DNA of 64,000 bases from an uncultured Collinsella sp. (GCA_934667065.1 CAKULD010000002.1:186001-250000); one strand, 5' to 3'; positions 1 to 10,056 are shown, counted from the stretch's first letter. Numbers and translations are program-made. The notes: generated by a model not told the origin, from the sequence alone.

Positions 1-1733
1 AGGCCCTCGATCGAGAGCGCCGTGTCGATAATGCGGCGGGCGTCGTCGTCCTTTTTATAGGCCTCGGCAAAGTCGGGGTTAAACAAATCCTCTTTGCCGG
101 GTTGTTTGTCGAGCACCTGCTTGAGCTTGACCTTGGGGTCGCTCGAGACCATCTTGGACAGGCGCTGGCCCATGTAGACCGGATAGTCCAGAACGCGCGC
201 GGCGTCGTTGATGGCCTGCTTGGCTTTGATGGTCGAGTAGGTGATGACGTGGGTGACCTTCTCGGGGCCGTAGAGCTGGCGAACGTGCTCCACGACCTCG
301 AGGCGCCGCTCATCGTCGAAGTCCATATCGATATCGGGCATCTCGGTACGCTGCGGGGACAGGAATCTCTCGAACATCAGGCCGTTCTCGAGCGGGTCGA
401 ACGCGGTGATGTTCATGGCGTAGGCGACGATAGCGCCGGCGGCCGAGCCACGGCCGGGGCCGACGCCGATGCCGTTGTCCTTGGCCCATTGCACGTACTC
501 GGCAACGATGAGGAAGTAGGCGGCAAAGCCCTTATCGCAGATGACCTTGTATTCGTACTCAAAGCGCTCTTTGATGTTGACACCGCCGATCTCACGCGTG
601 GCCCAGTCGTCGCCGTAGTGCTGGCGCAGGCCTTTCTCGCACTCGCGGCGGAACTGGCTCTCGTGCGTCTCGCCGGGATCGAGCAGCGGGAAGCGTGGCA
701 GGATGATGGAGTCCCAGTCGAGCTCGACGTAGCACTTGTCGGCGATCTCGAGCGTGTTGTCGCAGGCCTCGGGGCAATACGGGAACATCGCCCGCATCTC
801 CTCCTCGGTCTTCATATAAAACTCCGAGCCGGTCATGCGCATGCGGTTAGGGTCGTCGACCTTGGCGTTCATACCGATGCACATGATGACGTCCTGCACG
901 GGCGCATCCTCGCGGCGCAGGTAATGGAAGTCGTTGGTGGCGATGACCTTGACGCCCACCTGCTTGGCGATGTCGATGAGCGTGCGGTCCATCTGCTCGT
1001 CGGTCAGGCCGTTGTCGGTGGTAATGCCGTGTTCCTGGATCTCGATATAAAAGTCGCCGGGCTCGAAGGTATCGCGGAAGGTCTCGGCCCACTTGATGGC
1101 GCCTTCCATGTCGCCGCGGTCGATGTACTTGGGGATGATGCCCGCGATGCAGGCGCTCGTGCAGATCATGCCCTTGGCGTGGCGACGCAGGTTGTCGAGC
1201 GTCACGCGGGGCTTGTAGTAAAAGCCCTGCACGGCGGCCTCGGAGACCGTCTGCATCAGGTTAACGTAGCCTTCCTGGTCCTTGGCCAGAAGGATCATGT
1301 GGTAGAGCTCGGGCTTATGGTCGCGAGCGAGCGTCTCGTCCGGCGTAAAGTAGACCTCGCAGCCAAAGATGGGCTTGATGACCAGGGGCGGCTTGAGCTC
1401 GTCGATGTTGCCCTTCTCGTCCCACATGGCCATGTCCTTCACATACTGGGCATGCTCGCGCGGGTTTGCCTCGGCGTCGGGCTCCACCAGCTCGTCGCGG
1501 CGGTCCTTTTCCAAGAAGGCCTTGTCGTGGCTCCAGGTTTTGTACTCGGGCGTGTTGTGGTTGACGGCGTCGCAGGCCAGCGCCAGGTCGGGAACGCCGT
1601 ACATGTAGCCGTGGTCGGTAATAGCCACGGCGGGCATGCCCAGCTCAACAGCGCGATTGACCATATCCTGGATACGGGTTGCGCCGTCGAGCATAGAGAA
1701 AACAGTGTGGTTGTGCAGATGGACGAATGCCAT
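1..1733 (-). CDS. dnaE: DNA polymerase III subunit alpha, N-terminal 577 residues (partial)
   Basis: Replicative polymerase catalytic subunit. The protein starts MAFVHLHNHTVFSMLDGA, the PHP-domain opening with its metal-binding His pair, followed by TDHGYMYG. It runs to the polymerase core, where GPGRGSAAGA (near residue 455) and PDIDMDFDDERR (near 480) are the nucleotide-binding and catalytic Asp motifs. The gene runs off the left edge, so the fingers, HhH and OB parts are not visible. The start ATG at 1733 is preceded by GGAG about 8 bases upstream. PHP plus DnaE-type core distinguishes it from PolC. No frame disruption is seen. Confidence 0.96.
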   Translation of the reverse strand, partial: MAFVHLHNHTVFSMLDGATRIQDMVNRAVELGMPAVAITDHGYMYGVPDLALACDAVNHNTPEYKTWSHDKAFLEKDRRDELVEPDAEANPREHAQYVKDMAMWDEKGNIDELKPPLVIKPIFGCEVYFTPDETLARDHKPELYHMILLAKDQEGYVNLMQTVSEAAVQGFYYKPRVTLDNLRRHAKGMICTSACIAGIIPKYIDRGDMEGAIKWAETFRDTFEPGDFYIEIQEHGITTDNGLTDEQMDRTLIDIAKQVGVKVIATNDFHYLRREDAPVQDVIMCIGMNAKVDDPNRMRMTGSEFYMKTEEEMRAMFPYCPEACDNTLEIADKCYVELDWDSIILPRFPLLDPGETHESQFRRECEKGLRQHYGDDWATREIGGVNIKERFEYEYKVICDKGFAAYFLIVAEYVQWAKDNGIGVGPGRGSAAGAIVAYAMNITAFDPLENGLMFERFLSPQRTEMPDIDMDFDDERRLEVVEHVRQLYGPEKVTHVITYSTIKAKQAINDAARVLDYPVYMGQRLSKMVSSDPKVKLKQVLDKQPGKEDLFNPDFAEAYKKDDDARRIIDTALSIEG

Positions 1734-1820
1734 GTGATGAGCTCCGATGCGGGTTCGTGTTCTGACTGAACGATTTTACCGCACGGCACGGACAGCACCC
1801 GAACCTAGCCAAACCCACAC

Positions 1821-1947
1821 GGGTAGTCTTTTTGGGACGGGGCTCTTTTAGCTACCCTTTGGCTGCCGACGAATTGTATGGAGTTGGGACAATTATCAGC
1901 CGCCATATATGGGTAGCTAAAAGAGCCCCGTCCCAAAAAGACTACCC
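1821..1947. repeat. 37-bp perfect inverted repeat
   Basis: The left arm at 1821-1857 (begins GGGTAGTCTTTTTGGGACGG) is the exact reverse complement of 1911-1947, around a 53-bp centre. It lies between the dnaE start and the 3' end of addA, and abuts a second palindrome at 1954. A short relative sharing the AGCCCCGTCCCAAAAAGACT block lies at 28173-28205, so this is a dispersed family rather than a one-off terminator. Confidence 0.9.
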
Positions 1948-1953
1948 CCTCTC

Positions 1954-2019
1954 AGTTGCGGTGAAATACGGACTGATTGGCGGCTTTTCTGGCCAAAACA
2001 GTCCGTATTCCACCGCAAG
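1954..2019. repeat. AGTTGCGGTGAAATA palindromic repeat, copy 1
   Basis: Arms at 1954-1975 and 1999-2018 pair with one mismatch (GTGAAATACGGACTG against CAGTCCGTATTCCAC) around a 23-bp centre. First of six copies in the window (others at 12973, 14499, 42893, 43977, 57401). It lies just downstream of the addA stop and could act as its terminator, although no T-run follows. Confidence 0.9.
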
Positions 2020-2028
2020 TTATTAAGG

Positions 2029-5000
2029 CTAGAGCTTATAAGTGACCACCTGGGGCTCGGCGAGGTCAACGAAGACGGCCGGGGCCGTCTGCTCCACGCG
2101 GACGAACTTGACCGTCACCGTCTTAAAGCCCGCCTTGTGCAGAACATCCGAATAGACGCGCGCCTGCAGGGCATGCTTCTCCTGCAGCTGCTCCGGCGTC
2201 TCGTCCGACGTACCGCCCGTCTTGTAGTCGATGACCAGCGCGCGCGACGGATTGCCCGGATCGGTCGCCAAAGCGTCGATGGCACCTTCGGCATACGCAC
2301 CGTAGCGAGCGATGTCCACATCCTCGCAACCCAGCGAGAAGAACGGCACCTCGGCGCGAACGCACGGCCAGGCAAGCAGCTCGGCACGGACCGCCGACTT
2401 GAGCCAGCGGTCCAGGGCAACGTCGAAGCGCTCGCGCTGCTCCGGCGTCAGGCGCCACAGACGCGCCAGCGCATCGGCACGCGCGGCGGGCAGCTCATCG
2501 GCACCCATCTCGATCAGCCACTGGCAGGCGGCATGGAACGCCGAGCCCAGCGCCATGGGGTTGCCGGCGGGCTCGACAGCAGCCACGTCTGCGTCCGTCA
2601 TCTCCGAGCCATCCGACTCCGCATCATCGCCGGCCTCATCCATCGGCACGCGTGCCTCGGCCGCATGGTCCTCGGCCTCGGCATGCAGCGCCGCGGCAAT
2701 CGACGAATAGCTGTACGAATCGCGCGCCGGATACGGACAGGTGCCCATACGCACGCCCACGGCCTGGGGATACACAAGCTCAAACGCATCGGGCTCGGGG
2801 TCGGCAGGACCGGGCGCGGTTGCGCGGGCACCCGCATCAACAACCTCCGCTTCCGCATCACCACGGACAAGCTTGCCCTCGGCATCCAGCGAAGCGTTAG
2901 CCTCAAACGCCTGCTCGCCAAAGGTAAAGTTTGCCAGCGAGATAAGCTCATAGTCACCCGGCTGGGAATTGTCGAACACCAAGTGGTCGGCATCGAGCTG
3001 CGGCATGCCCAGGCCCTGGCCAGGCAGAATACGGCGCAGCACGTCGTAGGTCAGATCGGTCTCGACGTCGAAAGACGGCGCCGGCACCTTACCGCGGCTC
3101 ACGGCGACGTCCATCGCCAGAATCACCAGCTCGCGCGCACGCGTCATGGCGACGTAGAGCAAGCGGGCCCGCTCCTCGAGCGAAAGTTGCAGGTCGTCGT
3201 TGCGCAGGCGCACAAATGCCTCGGCGGGAGAACCCGTCGCACAGACGTCGTCCATAAGTTCCGGCGAAAGCCACAGCGACGTACCCTTGCCCTTAAATGC
3301 GTGCTCAAACTGCTTTTTGACGTCGTCACCCTTGACGAACGTGCCGTCCGCGAGTTTAACGCCATCGAAGCGTGCCGGCAGCGCCACAACCTGCGCGCCG
3401 CCCTCGACACGCCCCATCTGGGCGGCTCCGGTCGACTTACGCACGCCAAAGCACTCGGAAACCGCCACGACCGGATATTCCAGGCCCTTGGACGCATGCA
3501 CCGTCATGATGCGCACCGCGCCGTTGCCCTCCTCGTTGAGTGCGCCCGGCGCTTCCTTACCCGCCAAGAAACGATCGAAGGCGAGTGCAATGGAGCGCGG
3601 CGAGTTGCCGCACTCGGCCTCCGCCTCGGCCACGGCATCGAGCGCCTTGAGCACGTTGGCGGCGATGGCCTTGCCCTCGGGGCCACGCTGCGCCAGGCGC
3701 ACAAACCAGCCCGAGGCGTTGACCACATCGCGAGCGATTGCCGCAAACGAATCGCGACCCACACGACGAAGCGCATAGCGCAGCACCTCACGGGCGCGCG
3801 CCACCAGCGGCAGATCCCGCAAGCCCGGCACATCAGAATCGCTCATGATGCCGGCATCGATGTTGCGACGCGAGGTCTCCCCCGTCTGCTCGTCGAGCTT
3901 GGTCGCCAGCGCCAAGAACTCCTGGGCACCGAGCGCAAACATCGGCGAGGCCAGCAGGGGCATAAGGCCCTGTGCGGTATCGACAGGATTGGCAAGCGCG
4001 CACACCAGGGCGCGAATCGTCTGTACCTCGGCAGCCTGGGCAAAGACCGAGCCGCCCGCGATGACGCAGTCGAGTCCCTGATCGCGGAACGCTTGGGCAT
4101 AGACATCGGCATTGGTCATGCGGCCCAGCAGCAACACCATATCGCCCTGAGGCTGCCCCGCCTTGACGAACGCATGGAATCGCTCGGCAATTGCACGGGC
4201 CTTGGCCTGCGTGCGCTCCTGCGTACCGCCGCCGGCAACGAGCAGCGCCTGCCGACGCGACGCCTCTGCCTCGAGCTTGTCTTCGCGCTTATCGCTCGGC
4301 TCAAGATCCAAAAATCCCTGCATGAGGCCACCGTCGTCACCATCAAAGACGCGAGCCACGTAGCGCAGCACCTCGTCGTGACTGCGGAAGTTGCGCACGA
4401 GTTTGACGAGCTCGCCGGCGGGGGCATCGGCGGCGGCCGCAGCGTCGGCCGCTGCCTCGATCGCGCCCGAGGCACCCACCTTGCGCTCCTGACGGCGGAA
4501 GACCTCGACCTCGGCGCCACGGAAGCGATAGATCGACTGCTGTGCATCGCCCACGGTGCACAGCGCGCGCTCGCCCGCGCCCGTCAGATAGCGAATCAGG
4601 TCGACCTGCATCTGGTCGGTATCCTGGAACTCGTCGATCATGACCATCTTAAAGCGGCCCTCGTAGGCAGCCCGGATGGCGGGATAGTCACGTAGGGCCT
4701 CGTAGGCCATACGCAGTAGGTCGTTGTTGTCGAGGGCAGACTGGTCGGCCTTAAGCGCGCGATACTCAGTCTCTACAGAGCGGGCCAGGTCCACCAGCGC
4801 ATCGAGCGCAGGTCCACCGCAAGCCAGCACGATATTGATAAATGCATCGGCAGCCTCGGCCTTAAGCAGCTCGACCTGCTCCTTGGGGAACGCCTTGCTC
4901 GCGCGCGGCATAGTGCACGACATCATAAGTCGCGCCGCATCGGCCATGGTCTTGCCGCTGGCTTCGAACGCGTCGATGGCATCGAGTGCCACCTGCGCCT

Positions 5001-5673
5001 TCTCGGTCGCCGCCTTGCTCGCGCCGAGTGCCGCACGATAGGCGTCGGCGAGCGCCGAGGTGTCGGCCTGTCCGCGCGCCACGCGCACGTCGTCCATGCC
5101 GCCCGGCAGCTGGCTGGACAGCTCCAACAGGTCGCGCACCAAGCCCTTGATGGTGGTTCCGCCACCAAAGGGACCGCCCTCGCCCGCCATGGGATACCAG
5201 GCATAGAGGGCTTTGAGCGAAGCGGCGAGCTCGGGAGCGGCGTCGGGCGCCGTCGCACGGCCCAGCACATGCTCGACAGCCTGGTCCATGAGCTCATCGG
5301 TATCGGTGAGCACCGTAAATTCGGGGTCGATGCCCAGCTCCAGCGCATGCGCGCGCAGGATACGCGAACACATGCCGTGGATGGTCGAAATCCAGGCATC
5401 GTCAACCGTCAGGGCTTCCTCGTCCATGCCCTCTTCGATAAGCACACGGCGCACGCGGTCGCGGATCTCGGCCGCGGCGTCCTTGGTAAAGGTAATGGCG
5501 AGCACCTGGTCCAGATGCTCAACGAACGGACCGGATTCGGGCGAGAGCGCGTAGACGATACGGCGCGTGAGGGTGAAGGTCTTGCCCGAACCGGCGCCCG
5601 CCGAGACAAACAGCGGGCGGTCGAGCGTTTTGACAACTTGCAGCTGTTGCGGCATCAAAGTCGAAAGATCCAT
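2029..5673 (-). CDS. addA: AddA-type UvrD-like ATP-dependent helicase/nuclease subunit
   Basis: Helicase-nuclease subunit expected to pair with the product of the gene just upstream for double-strand break end resection before RecA loading. The 1214-residue protein shows SF1A motifs in order: Walker A SAGAGSGKT (24-32), MIDEFQDTDQMQ (345-356), GDAQQSIYRFRGA (375-387), TVHASKGLEYPVV and YVAMTRARE. A C-terminal RecB-like nuclease has EGAIDALATD and VIDYKTGG, the Asp and Asp-x-Lys residues of a PD-(D/E)XK site. Length suits AddA. The start ATG lies 3 bases past the preceding stop with GGAGGG upstream, so the pair is an operon and probably translationally coupled. Confidence 0.92.
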   Translation of the reverse strand: MDLSTLMPQQLQVVKTLDRPLFVSAGAGSGKTFTLTRRIVYALSPESGPFVEHLDQVLAITFTKDAAAEIRDRVRRVLIEEGMDEEALTVDDAWISTIHGMCSRILRAHALELGIDPEFTVLTDTDELMDQAVEHVLGRATAPDAAPELAASLKALYAWYPMAGEGGPFGGGTTIKGLVRDLLELSSQLPGGMDDVRVARGQADTSALADAYRAALGASKAATEKAQVALDAIDAFEASGKTMADAARLMMSCTMPRASKAFPKEQVELLKAEAADAFINIVLACGGPALDALVDLARSVETEYRALKADQSALDNNDLLRMAYEALRDYPAIRAAYEGRFKMVMIDEFQDTDQMQVDLIRYLTGAGERALCTVGDAQQSIYRFRGAEVEVFRRQERKVGASGAIEAAADAAAAADAPAGELVKLVRNFRSHDEVLRYVARVFDGDDGGLMQGFLDLEPSDKREDKLEAEASRRQALLVAGGGTQERTQAKARAIAERFHAFVKAGQPQGDMVLLLGRMTNADVYAQAFRDQGLDCVIAGGSVFAQAAEVQTIRALVCALANPVDTAQGLMPLLASPMFALGAQEFLALATKLDEQTGETSRRNIDAGIMSDSDVPGLRDLPLVARAREVLRYALRRVGRDSFAAIARDVVNASGWFVRLAQRGPEGKAIAANVLKALDAVAEAEAECGNSPRSIALAFDRFLAGKEAPGALNEEGNGAVRIMTVHASKGLEYPVVAVSECFGVRKSTGAAQMGRVEGGAQVVALPARFDGVKLADGTFVKGDDVKKQFEHAFKGKGTSLWLSPELMDDVCATGSPAEAFVRLRNDDLQLSLEERARLLYVAMTRARELVILAMDVAVSRGKVPAPSFDVETDLTYDVLRRILPGQGLGMPQLDADHLVFDNSQPGDYELISLANFTFGEQAFEANASLDAEGKLVRGDAEAEVVDAGARATAPGPADPEPDAFELVYPQAVGVRMGTCPYPARDSYSYSSIAAALHAEAEDHAAEARVPMDEAGDDAESDGSEMTDADVAAVEPAGNPMALGSAFHAACQWLIEMGADELPAARADALARLWRLTPEQRERFDVALDRWLKSAVRAELLAWPCVRAEVPFFSLGCEDVDIARYGAYAEGAIDALATDPGNPSRALVIDYKTGGTSDETPEQLQEKHALQARVYSDVLHKAGFKTVTVKFVRVEQTAPAVFVDLAEPQVVTYKL

Positions 5674-5676
5674 GGT

Positions 5677-8600
5677 CTACACGTCCCTCCTTACAAACGT
5701 TCCTTCGTGGTTATACGAACAGCGCGCGTGCGCTGCCTGCGGCGATGTCGGATCAACGGCAGCCACGACGCCCGCCTCGAGCTCGCGCAGGCGCTCGGCA
5801 ATTCCGGCCTCCACGCGGTCGAGCAGGGTGTCGAAGTCCATGTTGCCGCCCTCGCCCGGAAATCCCTTCTTTAGGCCCGGAATACGACCGTCGCCGCGCT
5901 CCTCCTCGAGCAGCTCGTCACTCGCGGCGCCACGCAGCGCCGGCTTGCCGCCCTTGGTCGAAAAGTAGAGCGCGGCGCGCGTGTTCAAGTCCAGCGCCCG
6001 CCGCATGGCCTGCGCGTAGATGAGCGTCTGGGTATGCGGCGGCAACCAACGCGGGTCGTCGGCGGGCACCGCGCCCGTCTTCTCATCGAACACCGTGGGG
6101 TCGGCGAGCTTATATTCCTCGACGCCCGAACGATGCTTGTAGTCGATCACCACGGCACGGTTCTCGGCATCCACGTCCACGCGGTCGATGCGCCCGCCGA
6201 GCGGCCAGCCGGCATACTCGACCTTAAGCTCGTTAAACGCAAACTCCAGATAGCGCGGGGCAAAGGGCGCAAGCGCCTCGGACTCATAGGCGAGCACGCC
6301 CTCCAGCTGCGGCAAGATCTCGGCCACCTGGCGCTCCTCCACCGGAGAGAGCGGCACGAGCGGGCCCTCGGTACCGCGCTTGCCGGCGTGCTCGGTCAGG
6401 GTCTCGTCGAAGACCTCGCGCAGCAGCTCCTGTGCGCGCGGAAGGTTCATGGGCGTCACGCGTTCCATGCCCTCCTGCGGCAGGCGAGCATGCAGGTGCT
6501 CCAGTACGTCGTGGACAAAGTTGCCCTTCTCCATGTTGCCAAAGCCCGCATCGATAGACTGGGGTTTTACGCGATAGGACACAAACCAGCACAGCGGGCA
6601 GGTGGAATAGGCCTCGATCTGCGAGGCGGACGTTAAACGCGGCACGAGCGGCGCATCCTCGCCCCCACCATCGCGGCGGCGCAAAACCAGATACGGCACG
6701 GCCTCGGCGCTCAGATGCTGAGGGGCCTCGCATGCGACCCGCTTGCGCTCGAGCCCTTCGCCGGCGGCGGGGTCGAAGTCCCTTACGATGTCGTCCTCGC
6801 CCACGCACGTCGCCTTGGCGGCGCCGGTGACCTTGTCGGCGTCAGCGGCCTTGTCGGTGCCAGCGGCCTTGGCGTCGTCAGCGGCCTTGGCGTCGTCAGC
6901 GGCCTTGGCGCGCGCCCGCAACTCAGTCCACACGGCCGCCGGATAGCACTCACGCGCCTGGCGATCGTGGGTCACGCGGGCAAGCACAACGGGGCCGCGC
7001 GCAGTCTGCATCGCACGGCCAAAACGCACGCGCAGCAGGGCCGCGGGCTCAAGCGTCACGCCGCCGCGACCCAACTCTTCCGTCAACGTGGCCAACGGGC
7101 CCTCCTCATGCGAGAGCGGATAGCTGTCCAGGTCGACATCGGCAAACAGCACCGCATCGTAGCTGTTGGGACGCAGCGCTGCCGCATCGGCAAGCGACAC
7201 AAAACGCACCTGGGCGCGCGGTATGCGGTCGACCTCGTAGGTCTCGTAATCGTAAGCGGTACTGCGCTTATCCACCTTGGTGCGGACGCCGTCGAGCACG
7301 GGTACGGTCGCGGCCTGCGACACATCGAGCGCGCGGGCGTCGTTCATAAGAATGTCGATGGCATGGCGCAGCAGGGCCGTCTCGGCCTGGCGACGGGCCT
7401 GACCGTCGAGACCGCCAAACGCGCGATCGGGCAGCGCCTCGGCAACCGCGAGCATAGCCTTGAGTGCCGTCACGGGCTTGTCACGCCATAGCGCCTGGAA
7501 CACATCCGAGACCACGCACGGCACGTTCTTAAACCAGTTCTGGTCGCTGGCCGCCTTGCGCGCACCCCTTACCTGGCCCTGCACGCTCTGCAGCAGGCTC
7601 TTCACGCCCGCGGTGGTCTTGCTGCGCGACAGGCGCATGTTCTTATCGAAGGTTCGCGCGCTGGCGGCATCGGCGCCCGAAAGCGGGCTGTAGATCCAGT
7701 CGGTAAGCTCCGGGGCGGGCCACCACTCGGTCTTGGAGGCACTGCCCTCATCGGCGGCCTTCATGCGCTCTATCAGATCGGCGAGCGCCGTGAACTGCCT
7801 ACCCGCGATGGATTGGGAAAACGCCGTGAACTCGGTTGTCTCGGCCGCAATGTGGCGCGCCGCCAAACGGGCGGTAAGCTCGCCGAACAACTGGGGTGCC
7901 CGAGCGGACACCACGAGCACGCGCACAGGATCGGCCGGCGCTGCAGCGCCATCGTGCGGCACGGCGCCCTCGCGCGCCTTTACCAACTTATCAATAGCAT
8001 TCGCATAGGCATAGGCACGGGCATGGGGACCGGCCACCTCTATAAAGGCAGGCTGAGCGGCAGGCTTAGAGTCGATCTTAGACGCAGCAGCCTCCTCCCC
8101 CAGCGGCGCAATCTCGAACAGCACACCGCGGGCATCAAAGGCTGCAGCAAGTTCCTCGCGCATTGCCGCCTGCTCGCGGGCGAGCAGCACGACGACCTCT
8201 CCCCCGCCATTCGCCACGGCAGACAGCAGCTCAAGCAGGCCATGCGCAAACGACGTGACGCCGCGCACGAACACCGCGCGGGCGCAGGTTGGCAGATTGT
8301 CGGCCAAGGCGCCGGCCATCATGTCGGCCGCCTCGCAGGGCTCGACCATATCTCGGCGGTCCAAGCCGCTCGCATAGGCGCGCAAAAGCTCAAACACACG
8401 AGCCTCGGCGTCGCTTTTGGGCTCGGGCTGGCAAACGCTGTCGCAGCGGCGCTCGGCACCCGTTCCCGCCACGCCCGGAAGCACATCGCGGGCCATACGC
8501 GCGAGCATGCGCACCGTGCCCTGGCTGCGCGAAAGCGGCCGTAGATCGGCATCGTCGCGACGGGCGACCATATCCGAGAACAGCATCTGACGCTGCAGGT

Positions 8601-8847
8601 TGTCGACGAAGCCGCGTCCGTCGCCCATAAGCTCCCACAACGAGCGAAGCCACGACGAGGGGGTCTTGTAGTCTACGCCCAGCGAGACGTCGGCCACCGC
8701 CGCATCGTGACGGCACAGATCGAGCTCGGCAAACGTAGGCGCCAGCAACACGGCGCGCCCGTGGCGGGCAACCAGGTCGGCAAGCAGTGCGGCCTCGGCA
8801 TCGCTCAAATCCGTGCCGGCATTGGTGGTATAGATTCGAACAGGCAT
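5677..8847 (-). CDS. addB: AddB-like PD-(D/E)XK nuclease subunit
   Basis: A 1056-residue partner of the downstream AddA-like helicase. The C-terminal third has the RecB-family nuclease signature GGRIDRVDVDAENRAVVIDYK, preceded by QIEAYSTCPLCWFVSYR, the Cys-containing segment of AddB-type nucleases. The N-terminus (MPVRIYTTNAGTDLSDAEA) lacks a recognisable Walker A GKT, unlike Bacillus AddB, so helicase activity probably rests on AddA. An Ala/Asp/Lys-rich imperfect repeat (AKAADDAKAADDAKAAGTDK, about nt 6820-6905) interrupts the middle. Start ATG is preceded by GGAGGACC. AddB or PcrA-associated nuclease is the best family reading. Confidence 0.85.
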   Translation of the reverse strand: MPVRIYTTNAGTDLSDAEAALLADLVARHGRAVLLAPTFAELDLCRHDAAVADVSLGVDYKTPSSWLRSLWELMGDGRGFVDNLQRQMLFSDMVARRDDADLRPLSRSQGTVRMLARMARDVLPGVAGTGAERRCDSVCQPEPKSDAEARVFELLRAYASGLDRRDMVEPCEAADMMAGALADNLPTCARAVFVRGVTSFAHGLLELLSAVANGGGEVVVLLAREQAAMREELAAAFDARGVLFEIAPLGEEAAASKIDSKPAAQPAFIEVAGPHARAYAYANAIDKLVKAREGAVPHDGAAAPADPVRVLVVSARAPQLFGELTARLAARHIAAETTEFTAFSQSIAGRQFTALADLIERMKAADEGSASKTEWWPAPELTDWIYSPLSGADAASARTFDKNMRLSRSKTTAGVKSLLQSVQGQVRGARKAASDQNWFKNVPCVVSDVFQALWRDKPVTALKAMLAVAEALPDRAFGGLDGQARRQAETALLRHAIDILMNDARALDVSQAATVPVLDGVRTKVDKRSTAYDYETYEVDRIPRAQVRFVSLADAAALRPNSYDAVLFADVDLDSYPLSHEEGPLATLTEELGRGGVTLEPAALLRVRFGRAMQTARGPVVLARVTHDRQARECYPAAVWTELRARAKAADDAKAADDAKAAGTDKAADADKVTGAAKATCVGEDDIVRDFDPAAGEGLERKRVACEAPQHLSAEAVPYLVLRRRDGGGEDAPLVPRLTSASQIEAYSTCPLCWFVSYRVKPQSIDAGFGNMEKGNFVHDVLEHLHARLPQEGMERVTPMNLPRAQELLREVFDETLTEHAGKRGTEGPLVPLSPVEERQVAEILPQLEGVLAYESEALAPFAPRYLEFAFNELKVEYAGWPLGGRIDRVDVDAENRAVVIDYKHRSGVEEYKLADPTVFDEKTGAVPADDPRWLPPHTQTLIYAQAMRRALDLNTRAALYFSTKGGKPALRGAASDELLEEERGDGRIPGLKKGFPGEGGNMDFDTLLDRVEAGIAERLRELEAGVVAAVDPTSPQAAHARCSYNHEGTFVRRDV

Positions 8848-8923
8848 GGTCCTCCACTCAAACCGTTCGCAATATTCAATGTATCCATCCTACCCGCCCA
8901 CGCGGACAACATGGCCCCACACC

Positions 8924-8949
8924 AAAAAACCGCCCCCGAAGGGACGGTT
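8924..8949 (-). terminator. Rho-independent terminator downstream of the yerC-like gene
   Basis: Read on the minus strand: AACCGTCCC, TTCG-type tetraloop, GGGGCGGTT, then TTTT. It lies between the yerC-like stop (8977) and the addB start (8847), so addBA should have its own promoter. Confidence 0.8.
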
Positions 8950-8976
8950 CTGTGCAATTCGTTTTTTGCCGCTGGC

Positions 8977-9276
8977 CTACTCGCCATCCTCCAGTTTGAT
9001 GAGGATCTTGCGATAGCCGCCGTACTCGCCGTTGAGCGCCTTGGACACGCGGCTCACCGTGGTGGACGAAGCGCCGGTGCGGGCCTGAACCTCAACATAG
9101 GGCTCGCCCTCATCCAGATAACGCGCGACCTGCAGGCGTTGCGAAAGATCGCAGATCTCGCGCGGCGTGCAGATATCGGTCAAAAACGCTTGAATATCCT
9201 TCTCGTCGTCCAAAAGACTAAATGCGTGGACCAGCTGCTTGACATCAGGCTTGTCAAACATGTTCTCGATATTCAT
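8977..9276 (-). CDS. YerC/YecD family TrpR-like DNA-binding protein
   Basis: A 99-residue protein with the TrpR/YerC fold. EICDLSQRLQVARYLDEGEPYVEVQARTGASSTTVSRVSKAL (about 41-81) forms the helix-turn-helix with recognition helix SSTTVSRVSKAL. Length and sequence fit the YerC/YecD family, whose ligand and regulon are unsettled. The start ATG at 9276 has GGTGAT upstream. A terminator follows immediately. Its role is not evident from its neighbours. Confidence 0.85.
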   Translation of the reverse strand: MNIENMFDKPDVKQLVHAFSLLDDEKDIQAFLTDICTPREICDLSQRLQVARYLDEGEPYVEVQARTGASSTTVSRVSKALNGEYGGYRKILIKLEDGE

Positions 9277-9547
9277 CGATCACCGCCAAACCCGCCAAAA
9301 GGCATCGAAGTTGATACTGACATCGGGCATCGTTCGCCCGTAATATGCAATAAAACAATGCATGGGGCATTTGCCCGTAGCAGTGTAGCACACCACCAAA
9401 CTAAAGCGACAAGACTCTCTGCCAGCGGCACGTTTTTTAGGACGAACGCCGTTTTGAAACCAAACGCGCACGTAAGCTCCACGAATATCTGAGACAATGG
9501 GCGCCCAAACAAAGCGACACACTGTCTGCGCAGAAAGGGATCGCACC

Positions 9548-9913
9548 ATGCGCTTTATGCTTAACTGGCTCTTCACGTCGATCGCCATCGCGATCGCCAC
9601 GTTTCTCGTCCCCGGCATCCAGCCCTTCGGTTTTGCCGAAGCCTGGGTCTGCTTTGCCTTTGTGGGGCTGTTCCTGAACATCGTCGACTCGCTCGTCAAA
9701 CCGTTCCTGACGGTCATTTCGCTGCCGCTCACCATTATCACGCTGGGCATCTTCCAGCTCGTGGTCAACAGCTTTATGCTCGAGCTTGCCAGCTACCTGT
9801 CAGTTAACCTCCTAGGCGCCGGCATTTCCATCGCCAGCTTTGGCTCGGCCTTTATGGGCAGCATCCTGGTGTCCATCATGCGCAGCATCCTCGACAGCAT
9901 CGCCGAGGGCTAA
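9548..9913 (+). CDS. Phage holin family (PF04020-type) small membrane protein
   Basis: A 121-residue, strongly hydrophobic protein with four predicted membrane segments (MLNWLFTSIAIAIATFLV; AWVCFAFVGLFLNIVDSLV; FLTVISLPLTIITLGIFQLVV; SIASFGSAFMGSILVSIM). The VKPFLTVISLPLTIITLGIF block is typical of the chromosomal family named phage holin family 4-like, which is not phage-linked. AGAAAGGGA precedes the ATG at a good distance. It stands alone, followed by its own terminator. No function can be deduced from context. Confidence 0.8.
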   Translation: MRFMLNWLFTSIAIAIATFLVPGIQPFGFAEAWVCFAFVGLFLNIVDSLVKPFLTVISLPLTIITLGIFQLVVNSFMLELASYLSVNLLGAGISIASFGSAFMGSILVSIMRSILDSIAEG

Positions 9914-9953
9914 AACGGCCATTCCGGCTGCGCCCGTCTCAACAGCCCAAAAC

Positions 9954-9991
9954 GAAGGCCACCCATCGCAAAAAAATGGGCGGCCTTCTTA
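9954..9991 (+). terminator. Terminator of the holin-like gene
   Basis: GAAGGCCACCCAT (9954-9966) pairs with ATGGGCGGCCTTC (9976-9988) with one mismatch, followed by TT and an AT-rich stretch. The A-rich loop would give partial symmetry on the other strand. Confidence 0.75.
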
Positions 9992-10056
9992 TTTGCCAAG
10001 TCTCAGAGGGCGAGAGAATCTGCCATTTCCACCCTGTCCCCACATGGCAGGTGGGG

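Noticed and set aside
2137..4695. Long plus-strand open frame opposite addA
   Set aside because: Arg/His/Leu-rich low-quality product with no domain, antisense to intact helicase motifs.
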